From: Dehalococcoidales bacterium
GTDB lineage: Bacteria > Chloroflexota > Dehalococcoidia > Dehalococcoidales > UBA2162
DNA length: 16,846 bases
NCBI GenBank assembly: GCA_016844285.1
Contig: JAENIS010000062.1
Location: 1 to 16,846 of the forward strand
Direction: 5' to 3'
A program made the position numbers and the translations under genes. A model generated the notes under the pieces. It had not been told where the DNA came from. It did no database searches and was given only the letters and a program-made list of their open reading frames with translations. Each line of letters begins with the position of its first letter. Within the stretch, counting starts at the first letter, position 1. This document shows, piece after piece, positions 7,339-14,233 of the stretch.

Positions 7339-8753
7339 ATGGTAATGACCGCTAGTGAGTACATCGAGAGCTTGCGCCGGCGCAAGCTCAACCTCTACCT
7401 CTTGGGTGAAAAGGTAGAAAACTGTGTCGATAATCCCATTATCCGGCCATCGATGAATGCCGTGGCGATGACCTACAAGATTGCCCACGAGGCGAAGAAC
7501 CAGGCCCTGGCCACCACCACCTCCACGCTCACCGGGAAGAAGATAAACCGATTCGCTTCGCTCTTCAACAGCACTGAGGACCTGGTCAATAAGGTGAAGA
7601 TGCAGCGGGAGCTGGGGCAGAGGACAGCCTGCTGCTTCCAGAGGTGTGTTGGTATGGATGGGATAAACGCCGCTTTTAGCACCACCTATGACATTGACCA
7701 GAAGTATGGCACCGACTATCACCAGAGATTCAGAGAGTGGCTGAAAAACGTCCAGGAGAAAGACCTCTATGTTTCCGGGGCAATGACTGACGTTAAAGGG
7801 AACCGTGGCCTGGCGCCGAGTGAGCAGGCAGACCCGGACATGTTTGTTCATATCGTGGAACGGAGGAGTGATGGCATCGTCATCAGGGGCGCCAAGGCTC
7901 ATCAGACCGGAACGGCCAATGCTCACGAAGTGCTCGTCATGCCCACCTTGAGAATGCAGGAGGCGGACAAAGATTACGCCGTAAGCTGTGCCCTGCCCAC
8001 TGATACCAAAGGGATTACCATGGTCTACAGCCGCCAATCCTGCGATACGCGCAAGCTTGAGGCAGGGGATATCGATGTTGGCAATTACAGCTTTGGCGGG
8101 CAGGAGGTAATGCTTATCCTGGATGATGTCTTCGTTTGGAAAGGTTCGCTACCTACCACCGGCAGAGCTACGGCGGTTGTAAGGCAGGCATCGGCGACGT
8201 GCTTATCGGGGCTACCGCCTCAATCGCTGACTACAATGGCGTCCGCCGGGCAGCCCATATCCGGGATAAAATTGGTGAGATGATTCACCTTGCCGAGACA
8301 ATTCATGCCTGCGGACTGGCTTGCTCTTATCAGGGGCAAAAAACTCTGGCCGGTAACTACCAGCCTGACACGCTTCTGGCCAATGTCTGCAAACTGAACG
8401 TAACCCGATTCCCTTACGAGCTTTGCCGACTGGCGGAAGACATCGCCGGCGGTATGCTGGTAACGACTCCTTCGGAAAAAGATTTCCGTCACCCGGTCAT
8501 CGGGAAATACCTTGAGAAATACCTTAAAGGCATTCCCGAAGTCTCCGCGGAGACTCGCTACCGCATGTTAAGCCTTATCCATGCCATGACCTTTGGTCTC
8601 ACGGCACCCAGCTACCGCGCCGAGTCTATGCATGGCGCCGGTTCCCCCCAGGCACAGAAGATTATGATTGAGCGGGAGACGGATATGGCCAACAAGCAGA
8701 AGCTCGCCCGCCGGATTGCTGGCATCGAGGAAAGGGAAGACATACTCGCTTAA
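7339..8753 (+). pseudogene. 4-hydroxybutyryl-CoA dehydratase homologue, broken by an internal deletion and frameshift
   Basis: The gene encodes an AbfD-type enzyme (4-hydroxybutyryl-CoA dehydratase/vinylacetyl-CoA isomerase, 4Fe-4S plus FAD) in two frames. The first runs from ATG 7339, with GAGGAGG eight bases upstream, to DDVFV at 8136. From there the homologous sequence continues one frame away as ERFATYHRQSYGGCKAG to the stop at 8753. Read through in the first frame, it gives unrelated residues and stops at 8283. Counting from ATG 7339, the first two cluster cysteines fall at C99 and C103, the numbers used for the Clostridium enzyme. The ligands H and C of HRQSYGGC would be at 273 and 280 instead of 292 and 299. 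That means 19 residues are missing, equal to a net loss of 55 bases at about 8136-8138. The missing stretch is the usual PWERVF segment. A sequencing or assembly error is possible but less likely for this size. Confidence 0.85.
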
Positions 8754-8764
8754 GAGCGTTGATT

Positions 8765-9035
8765 AACCCCTCATCCTTTATCCCTCTCCCCTTAATAAGG
8801 GGAGAGGGAAGTCCTTCCTATGGAAGGACTAGAGAGGGGCGAAGCCTCTCTTTTTATTATCTCCCCCTCTCCTTCCAGGGCTCTTGCCTCAAAAGCCATT
8901 CTGAGGAACGAAGTGACGAAGAATCCGTGCTCAAAGGCGGCTAATACGGATTCTTCGCTACGCTCAGAATGACACGAAGGTAATACTTTTAGGGCAAAGC
9001 CCCTTCCAGGAGAGGGGGATTAAGGGGGTGAGGTT
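8765..9035. repeat. Hairpin-rich intergenic element, copy B1, interrupted by a nested repeat
   Basis: The ends are imperfect inverted repeats: AACCCCTCATCC followed by TCCCTCTCCCC on the left, and GAGAGGGGGATTAAGGGGGTGAGGTT on the right. Inside are hairpins CCCTCTCCCCTTAATAAGGGGAGAGGG, AGTCCTTCC with GGAAGGACT, and AGAGAGGGGCGAAGCCTCTCT. The same ends and hairpin order occur in copy B2 at 10018-10143, but B1 is about 145 bases longer, partly because of the unrelated repeat at 8897-8974. It fills most of the gene-free stretch 8754-9122 between the broken dehydratase and pdxS. No coding potential is apparent. Confidence 0.75.
8897..8974. repeat. Inverted repeat nested in element B1
   Basis: It starts CATTCTGAGGAACG and ends CGCTCAGAATGACA. 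Its inner arms GACGAAGAATCCGT and ACGGATTCTTCGC are complementary. The layout (a CATT-type end, then a GAAGAATC arm) resembles the A1/A2 elements around thiC but the sequence differs, so it may be a sister family. It sits inside the third hairpin region of element B1. Confidence 0.7.
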
Positions 9036-9110
9036 GCTAAACAACTCCCATAGTAGTAGAATTTATTTTAAGGAAGTGTGAATTCATCAACCTTCTTGTA
9101 TAGGAAGGAT

Positions 9111-9117
9111 AAGGAGG
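9111..9117 (+). promoter_or_regulatory. Ribosome binding site deciding the pdxS start
   Basis: AAGGAGG lies five bases before the ATG at 9123. It decides against the in-frame GTG at 9078, which would add 15 residues not expected in PdxS. Confidence 0.8.
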
Positions 9118-9122
9118 CGGAC

Positions 9123-10004
9123 ATGGAAAGCGGAACATGGAAACTAAAGACAGGGTTAGCCCAGATGCTGAAGGGTGGCGTCATCATGGATGTGGTCACC
9201 CCTGACCAGGCAAAGATTGCCGAGCAGGCTGGCGCCTGCGCTGTCATGGCACTGGAGCGAGTCCCGTCCGACATCCGGGCGGCGGGTGGGGTCGCTCGTA
9301 TGGCTGACCCGACAATTATTGAAGCAATTATGAAAACCGTCTCTATCCCGGTAATGGCCAAGTGCCGTATCGGTCACTTTGTCGAGGCTCAAGTCCTGGG
9401 AGCCCTCGGTGTCGACTACATCGATGAATCGGAGGTGCTGACCCCGGCGGATGAAGCCCACCACATCTGGAAGCATGACTTCAAGGTGCCCTTTGTCTGC
9501 GGCTGCCGTGACCTGGGTGAAGCCCTGCGCCGTATTGGCGAGGGAGCTGCCATGATTCGCACCAAGGGTGAAGCCGGCACCGGCAATATTGTCGAAGCGG
9601 TGAGGCATATGCGGGCAGTCATGGACGGTATCCACAAGCTCGTTGGGACGCCCCAGGAGGAGTTGATGGCCGTGGCCAAGGAGCTCGGCGCTCCCTTTGA
9701 ACTGATAGCAGAGGTGCATCGAACCGGGAAGCTACCCGTGGTTAACTTTGCTGCCGGCGGTGTGGCCAGTCCGGCTGATGCCGCCCTGATGATGCAGCTT
9801 GGCGCTGAAGGCGTATTCGTCGGCTCAGGTATCTTTAAATCGAGTAACCCTGAAGCCATGGCCAAGGCTGTTGTCAGAGCGACTACCCACTACCAGGACG
9901 CAGCGATTATCGCCGAGGTCTCCAAGAACCTGGGCGCGGCGATGCCCGGCCTGGATATTAAGCAGATTCCCCCCAAGGAGATACTGGCGACTAGAGGCTG
10001 GTAA
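9123..10004 (+). CDS. pdxS: Pyridoxal 5'-phosphate synthase, synthase subunit PdxS
   Basis: A 293-residue beta/alpha barrel that makes PLP directly from ribose 5-phosphate, glyceraldehyde 3-phosphate and ammonia; the ammonia comes from PdxT, encoded next. Length and sequence are nearly canonical: [117 protein letters not shown]80 is the lysine that forms the first covalent adduct with the sugar, and K148 is the second carrier lysine; D23 of IMDV is also kept. The start is set by AAGGAGG at 9111-9117. The complex normally has twelve PdxS and twelve PdxT subunits. Confidence 0.98.
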   Translation: MESGTWKLKTGLAQMLKGGVIMDVVTPDQAKIAEQAGACAVMALERVPSDIRAAGGVARMADPTIIEAIMKTVSIPVMAKCRIGHFVEAQVLGALGVDYIDESEVLTPADEAHHIWKHDFKVPFVCGCRDLGEALRRIGEGAAMIRTKGEAGTGNIVEAVRHMRAVMDGIHKLVGTPQEELMAVAKELGAPFELIAEVHRTGKLPVVNFAAGGVASPADAALMMQLGAEGVFVGSGIFKSSNPEAMAKAVVRATTHYQDAAIIAEVSKNLGAAMPGLDIKQIPPKEILATRGW

Positions 10005-10017
10005 TAGTAATTTGGTA

Positions 10018-10143
10018 ACCTATCCCCTTATCCCCTTCCCTTAATAAAGGGAAGGGGATGTAAGAATGAGAGGGGGCGAAGCCCCCTCTCAAGAACTCTC
10101 TTCCCCCTCTCCTCTTAGGAGAGGGGGATTAAGGGGGTGAGGT
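10018..10143. repeat. Hairpin-rich intergenic element, copy B2, between pdxS and pdxT
   Basis: The left end ACCTATCCCCTTATCCCC and the right end GGGGATTAAGGGGGTGAGGT are imperfect inverted repeats. Three internal hairpins follow one another: CCCTT-AATA-AAGGG, AGAGGGGGCGAAGCCCCCTCT, and CTCTCCTCTTAGGAGAG. It is the uninterrupted version of copy B1. It begins 13 bases after the pdxS stop and ends shortly before the pdxT ribosome binding site. If transcribed it would fold strongly between the two cistrons. Confidence 0.8.
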
Positions 10144-10168
10144 CAACATAGACTCAGAGGGTATTAGT

Positions 10169-10753
10169 ATGAAAATAGGCGTCCTGGCGGTGCAAGGAGC
10201 CTTTATCGAGCACATCAATATGCTGCATCATCTGGCAGTAGAGGCTTCAGCTATCCGATTGCCCCGGGAACTGGAAAAGCTGGATGGGCTAATCATCCCC
10301 GGCGGCGAAAGCACATCAATCAGCCGATTGATGCGTGAGTATAACCTGGTAAGTGCCATAAAAAATCTGGCCGAAGCAGGCTTGCCCATCTTCGGCACCT
10401 GTGCCGGCATGATACTCCTGGCCGATGAGATTAGTGACGGGGATAGCCAGGTAGAAGCCCTGAGAGTAATCGATATTAAGGTAAAGCGCAATGCCTTTGG
10501 CCGGCAAAGAGAAAGCTTTGAGACCGAGATTCCTATACCGGTGCTGGGGAAAAAGCCATTTCCTGCCGTATTCATCCGGGCACCGGTAATTGAGCAAGCA
10601 GGCAGTGAGATAGAGATACTGGCCACTTTAGCCAATGGCAGCACGGTTGCTGCCCGTCAAGGGAAGCTGCTGGTGGCTGCTTTTCACCCTGAGCTAACTG
10701 ATGACGTGAGATTCCACCAGTATTTTCTGGATATTGTGGCGGGAGAGCGATAG
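10169..10753 (+). CDS. pdxT: Pyridoxal 5'-phosphate synthase, glutaminase subunit PdxT
   Basis: A 194-residue class I glutamine amidotransferase that releases ammonia from glutamine and channels it into PdxS. Visible motifs are IGVLAVQGAFIEH at the N-terminus, the oxyanion-hole segment PGGESTSISRL (44-54), the nucleophile GTCAG with C78, FIRAPVIE, and the HPELTDD end with H173 and E175 completing the triad. Length is normal for the family. AGAGGG at 10156-10161 supports the ATG at 10169. A 164-base gap holding element B2 separates it from pdxS, though the two subunits act together. Confidence 0.97.
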   Translation: MKIGVLAVQGAFIEHINMLHHLAVEASAIRLPRELEKLDGLIIPGGESTSISRLMREYNLVSAIKNLAEAGLPIFGTCAGMILLADEISDGDSQVEALRVIDIKVKRNAFGRQRESFETEIPIPVLGKKPFPAVFIRAPVIEQAGSEIEILATLANGSTVAARQGKLLVAAFHPELTDDVRFHQYFLDIVAGER

Positions 10754-10773
10754 GGGTATTTGGGAGACTCGTC

Positions 10774-10830
10774 TAACCTGTCACCCTGCCCCCTCTCCTT
10801 AAAAGGAAAGGGAGATAAAAGAGGTTAGGT
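10774..10830. repeat. Short hairpin element, copy B3, between pdxT and the R3H ATPase gene
   Basis: TAACCTGTCACCC with CCCCTCTCCTT on the left and AAGGAAAGGGAGAT with GAGGTTAG on the right form an inverted repeat of about 57 bases. End sequences resemble those of B1 and B2 (AACCT...CCCCTCTCC), so it looks like a shortened copy. It starts 20 bases after the pdxT stop codon. Confidence 0.6.
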
Positions 10831-10845
10831 CTAAATAGGCTCTTC

Positions 10846-12399
10846 GTGGGAGAACTCTTGCAAAAGGTAATAACCGATGACATGGACGCCCTGCTTGCCA
10901 TTTTCCCGCCCCGTATTCGCCAGCCATTATGTCAACTAGAAGACATCAGTGAACTCCTGGAGGTTGTCCTCGACATGGGGCGGCCACCGGAAGCACGCTT
11001 TCCCCACCATGAAACCATCCTCAGCCCCGAGGAAGTCAGCCAGGAGGATATCGACTACACCGTTGCCCGTGTCGGGAACTTTGGCGATGACAACCGGGCG
11101 GGCATAGAACGCACGCTACATCGCATCTCGGCGATTCGCAATCGTCAGGGTCGCATTGTCGGCCTCACCTGCCGTGTCGGCCGGGCTGTCTTCGGCACGA
11201 TAAAGATTATCGAAGACCTTGTCCAGTCAGGCAAGAGCATCTTGCTGCTGGGGCGTCCCGGGGTGGGCAAGACCACCAAGCTCCGTGAGGTCGCCCGCGT
11301 GCTGGCGGAAGAAATCGGGAAGCGGGTCATTATTGTCGATACCTCGAATGAAATTGCCGGGGATGGTGACATTCCTCACCCCGCCATTGGCCGCGCCCGG
11401 CGGATGCAGGTAACCACACCCAGCAAGCAACATGCCGTCATGATTGAAGCCGTGGAGAACCACATGCCCGAGGTCATCGTGATTGACGAGATTGGTACCG
11501 AGCTTGAGACCCAGGCCGCCCGCACGATTGCCGAACGCGGGGTTCAGCTTGTCGGTACTGCTCACGGCAATACCCTGGAAAACCTGACGATGAATCCTAC
11601 CCTGTCCGACCTTATCGGCGGTATCCAGAGCGTCACACTGGGCGATGAAGAGGCCAGACGACGGGGTACGCAAAAGTCGGTACTGGAGCGCCGGGCGCCG
11701 CCTACCTTTGACATTGTTGTTGAAATCCAGGACCGGGACAAGGTAGCCATCCATCCTGATGTTGGCGAAGCCGTCGATGCTATCCTGCGCGGTCAGCCCC
11801 TGCCTACCGAGATTCGCTGGCGGGATGAGAATGGCCAGGTCAGAGTCGAAAAGGCAGCGCCGGTCACCACTCCGACGAAAAAGGTTAAAGACCGGCCGCT
11901 GGCCAGCAAGAGCAACATTAACAGCAACAGCCACCGTCTTTTCCTCTTTGGCGTCAACCGGGGCCGGTTCCAGCAGGTGGCCGAAGAGACGGGGTTAGCG
12001 GTAAGTATCGTTGAAAACCTCAATGAGGCTGACCTACTGGTCACCTCGAAAAGCCACTATCGCCGCAAGCCACAGAAACTCAGGGAGGCGGAAGCGGTGA
12101 ACATGCCCATCTATGTGCTGCGCAGCAATACGCCGCCTCAAATCAGGCAGTTTCTGAGCACGCTATACCCGGGCAGCAAGCTGGCCAGCGAGACCAGCCA
12201 GCCCGATTCTCTGGCGGAAGCGCTGAATGAGGCTCAGGATGCGGTCAATCTGGTGAAGAATGGGCAACCGCAAGCCGAGCTCAGTCCGCAAAGTGCTTAT
12301 GTGCGCCGCCTCCAGCACCTCATCGTCGAAAGGGGTGGTCTCGCCTCACGAAGCTCCGGTCAGGACCCGCAGCGAAGGCTGAAGATCTACAAGGGGTAA
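10846..12399 (+). CDS. SpoIIIAA/Ycf45-like AAA ATPase with C-terminal R3H domain
   Basis: A protein of up to 517 residues. An N-terminal region (1-110) with the IGR-type [20 protein letters not shown] leads into a P-loop ATPase: Walker [11 protein letters not shown] (135-144), [11 protein letters not shown] (165-175), Walker B VIVIDEIG (210-217), and a sensor region [12 protein letters not shown]. This resembles the secretion-type ATPases SpoIIIAA and plastid Ycf45. A linker (about 325-360) is followed by a domain ending in [13 protein letters not shown]...[10 protein letters not shown], an R3H-like single-stranded nucleic-acid-binding domain. It is probably a nucleic-acid-linked ATPase rather than a sporulation protein, since no sporulation genes are nearby. 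The start is unsettled: GTG 10846 has no ribosome binding site, TTG 10858 has GGGAGA just before it, and ATG 10882 is also possible. Confidence 0.88.
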   Translation: MGELLQKVITDDMDALLAIFPPRIRQPLCQLEDISELLEVVLDMGRPPEARFPHHETILSPEEVSQEDIDYTVARVGNFGDDNRAGIERTLHRISAIRNRQGRIVGLTCRVGRAVFGTIKIIEDLVQSGKSILLLGRPGVGKTTKLREVARVLAEEIGKRVIIVDTSNEIAGDGDIPHPAIGRARRMQVTTPSKQHAVMIEAVENHMPEVIVIDEIGTELETQAARTIAERGVQLVGTAHGNTLENLTMNPTLSDLIGGIQSVTLGDEEARRRGTQKSVLERRAPPTFDIVVEIQDRDKVAIHPDVGEAVDAILRGQPLPTEIRWRDENGQVRVEKAAPVTTPTKKVKDRPLASKSNINSNSHRLFLFGVNRGRFQQVAEETGLAVSIVENLNEADLLVTSKSHYRRKPQKLREAEAVNMPIYVLRSNTPPQIRQFLSTLYPGSKLASETSQPDSLAEALNEAQDAVNLVKNGQPQAELSPQSAYVRRLQHLIVERGGLASRSSGQDPQRRLKIYKG

Positions 12400-12430
12400 G
12401 GCCAATCGATGTATGGATTCTTCCAAGCTA

Positions 12431-12460
12431 TTGACAAATCAAACAACCCAGTGATATCAT
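12431..12460 (+). promoter_or_regulatory. Strong promoter at the head of the hicAB module
   Basis: TTGACA (12431-12436) and TATCAT (12455-12460) are 18 bases apart. The -10 area contains a tandem repeat (TATCAT, then GTATCAT at 12466-12472) and an imperfect palindrome around TACGTA. This is where a ribbon-helix-helix antitoxin would be expected to bind for autorepression. The operator role is inference. Confidence 0.6.
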
Positions 12461-12524
12461 ACGTAGTATCATTCTTCGTGATTCAGGGAGGAGGAGTGAC
12501 TACGTCAGGGGGTAAAACAAGCGG

Positions 12525-12818
12525 ATGGCCAAACGAGACAAGTTGCTCGCCAAAGCCAAGAATAGCCCACAGAACATATCCTTTCAAGAATTGGAGGCCT
12601 TGGCGGCTGCATACGGCTTGTTCCTAAAACAAGGAGGAGGCGGAAGTAGCCATTACATCCAAAGATTGCCTGATGGCACAAAAAACACGATAGTTCGAGA
12701 AGGCAACAAAGTAAAGAGGTGGTATGTTCAGGATGTTGTAGAAGCTATCGAGACGTTCGGCGTGACACAGGAAAAGGAGGGAAGCAATGGAAGGGAGAGT
12801 GAAGGAGAAGAAGATTGA
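12525..12818 (+). CDS. hicA: HicA-like toxin (putative mRNA interferase)
   Basis: A 97-residue protein. The central part (residues about 19-82) fits the HicA double-stranded-RNA-binding-like fold: FQELEALAAAYGLFLKQGGGGSSHYIQ, with H43 at the position of the catalytic histidine (the usual GSH motif is SSH here), then NTIVREGNKVKRWYVQDVVEAIE. HicA toxins cleave mRNA and stop translation when antitoxin is lost. The C-terminal tail (about 83-97, Glu/Gly-rich) overlaps the start of hicB. A stop codon just upstream (12513) excludes extension, so ATG 12525 is the start; AGGGGG at 12508-12512 is a rather distant ribosome binding site. A strong GGGAGGAGG at 12486-12494 lies too far upstream to serve it. 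The region is AT-richer than its neighbours, which fits a transferred module. Confidence 0.75.
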   Translation: MAKRDKLLAKAKNSPQNISFQELEALAAAYGLFLKQGGGGSSHYIQRLPDGTKNTIVREGNKVKRWYVQDVVEAIETFGVTQEKEGSNGRESEGEED

Positions 12819-13488
12819 ATATTACACGCAGTTACCGTATTCAATTCTGCTTCATCAGGTTGAGGATGAAGGAAAGAAATATTGGATAGCGGAAGTTCCT
12901 GAACTCCCTGGCTGCAAATCACACGGTTCAACAGTGGAAGAAGCTGTTGAGAGTGTCGAAGAAGCAAAGAAGGACTGGATAGAAGATAGTTTAGAAAAGG
13001 GAGAGGATGTACCTGTTCCAGTCGAGAGAGAGAGTTATAGCGGTAGAATTCTGGTACGCATGTCTCGTTCGCTGCATCGTGCCTTATCCTTGATGGCTGA
13101 GTCTGAGAAGCTGAGTTTGAATCAATTAATAGTGACGATACTTGCGAAAGAGGTAGGACGACTCGATATTCTCAACCGAGTCGAGGATAAGATAGACAGA
13201 CTATTAGATAAAGTGAATGACGCTCTTGAGAAAGAAGAACGGCAAACATTCTCAAAATCCTTTCGTATAATAGCGGAGCACTCTGAACAAGGACAATATC
13301 TTCCGGCCGGGACAGCTCACACGTTGGAAGCTCCTGTAGTAACCAACCTTGGAGTTTTCAAACCTGGCGTCGCAAGCACAGCTTCGCAATTTGAGGAATC
13401 ATGGTTCCCTAATATATTGTACCCTAAATGGCAAAGCATCATATACGGGGCTGGCAGAGACAAGGAAGCGATTGAGAGTAAGAAGTGA
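12787..13488 (+). CDS. hicB: HicB-type antitoxin with RHH domain and long C-terminal extension
   Basis: A 233-residue protein overlapping hicA by 32 bases, with AAGGAGG at 12774-12780 supporting its start. Residues about 14-70 form the HicB partial RNase H-like domain: YSILLHQVEDEGKKYWIAEVPELPGCKSHGSTVEEAVESVEEA. Residues about 86-125 (GRILVRMSRSLHRALSLMAESEKLSLNQLIVTILAKEV) look like a ribbon-helix-helix DNA-binding domain, as in longer HicB proteins. Residues 127-153 are charged and heptad-like, perhaps a coiled coil. The last 80 residues (SFRIIAEHSEQ to the end, with FEESWFPNILYPKW) have no match I know and make it much longer than ordinary HicB. It should neutralise HicA and repress the operon. 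Order toxin-then-antitoxin is typical of hicAB. Confidence 0.85.
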   Translation: MEGRVKEKKIEYYTQLPYSILLHQVEDEGKKYWIAEVPELPGCKSHGSTVEEAVESVEEAKKDWIEDSLEKGEDVPVPVERESYSGRILVRMSRSLHRALSLMAESEKLSLNQLIVTILAKEVGRLDILNRVEDKIDRLLDKVNDALEKEERQTFSKSFRIIAEHSEQGQYLPAGTAHTLEAPVVTNLGVFKPGVASTASQFEESWFPNILYPKWQSIIYGAGRDKEAIESKK

Positions 13489-13506
13489 ACTAAGGAGAAA
13501 CCAGCA

Positions 13507-14202
13507 TTGAAGAATGTTACAGACTTGACAGTAACGCAAATCAGAATATTCCCAGTGGATGTTGTCCCTCTTAGTGTGATAACGACCAAGTCATGTGTGG
13601 AAAAAATCAGGGAGATCTTATCCATTGGCGAAGTTGTAGTAGGTCCATCCATTGTTTTCCGTCGGGGAGAACTAAGGAGAGAAAAACGAGTAATCGTCAC
13701 CAACAAAATCGAAGTGGACCCAAGAAGGGTTATAGTGGAAGTCGAAGGAACGTCCAAGGACGGAACTGAAGTTTACGAAGCCTTCTTGTCGGCAGTCGCT
13801 GTAGTGGCTAACGCTGACTTGGAAAGTTTACGCAAGCCTCTTCTAATAGCCGAGAATACACAATGCATAGTAAGCTTGGATTTCACCTTTGAGTCGTTAT
13901 TCAGCGAAGCCTTTATAAAGTTCCTGAACAGCAAAGTTAAGAAAGAAGCCTCTAGCAAGATTGCCAGAGCTTCAGTAAGACCGCTCGCAACCGCGGTTGA
14001 GATAACGTATGAGATAATAGACAAAACCATCATAGAGAGCAAAATTACTATGAATCCTAAGCAATTACACATAGCTCCACGACCAGGAGCACCCTTGGAC
14101 ACGAGAAAATATCTCATTTCCTCCCCATTTAATTCTGATACGCATCTAAAGCTGGTTAATGAATTGAATAAGGATATCTTGGCAGTCGGTAAGGTGGAGT
14201 GA
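13507..14202 (+). CDS. Unrecognised 231-residue protein, third gene of the hicAB module
   Basis: I do not recognise this protein. It starts with TTG at 13507, supported by AAGGAGAA at 13492-13499 just after the hicB stop codon, so it is very probably co-transcribed and perhaps translationally linked. The sequence suggests an alternating alpha/beta soluble protein. Beta-like stretches include VTQIRIFPVDVVPLSVI, RVIVTNKIEV and RRVIVEVEG. A helical stretch (GTEVYEAFLSAVAVVANADLESLRK) precedes another strand (QCIVSLDFTFESLFSEAFIKFL). No signal peptide, membrane segment, cysteine pairs or catalytic motif stands out. It shares the lower GC content of hicA and hicB, unlike the flanking genes. It may be a component of the toxin-antitoxin module or simply cargo that arrived with it. 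Confidence 0.7.
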   Translation: MKNVTDLTVTQIRIFPVDVVPLSVITTKSCVEKIREILSIGEVVVGPSIVFRRGELRREKRVIVTNKIEVDPRRVIVEVEGTSKDGTEVYEAFLSAVAVVANADLESLRKPLLIAENTQCIVSLDFTFESLFSEAFIKFLNSKVKKEASSKIARASVRPLATAVEITYEIIDKTIIESKITMNPKQLHIAPRPGAPLDTRKYLISSPFNSDTHLKLVNELNKDILAVGKVE

Positions 14203-14233
14203 GCCTTGAACCGGATTTATAGATTAGGGGGGG

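Noticed and set aside
7336..8037. Long minus-strand open frame (233 residues) opposite the dehydratase gene
   Set aside because: It is a shadow of conserved coding sequence, with no ribosome binding site or recognisable motif.
12496..12627. Short frame starting GTG at 12496 behind a very strong GGGAGGAGG
   Set aside because: The ribosome binding site is only one base from the GTG, the peptide looks non-coding, and it overlaps hicA out of frame. A leader peptide cannot be excluded.
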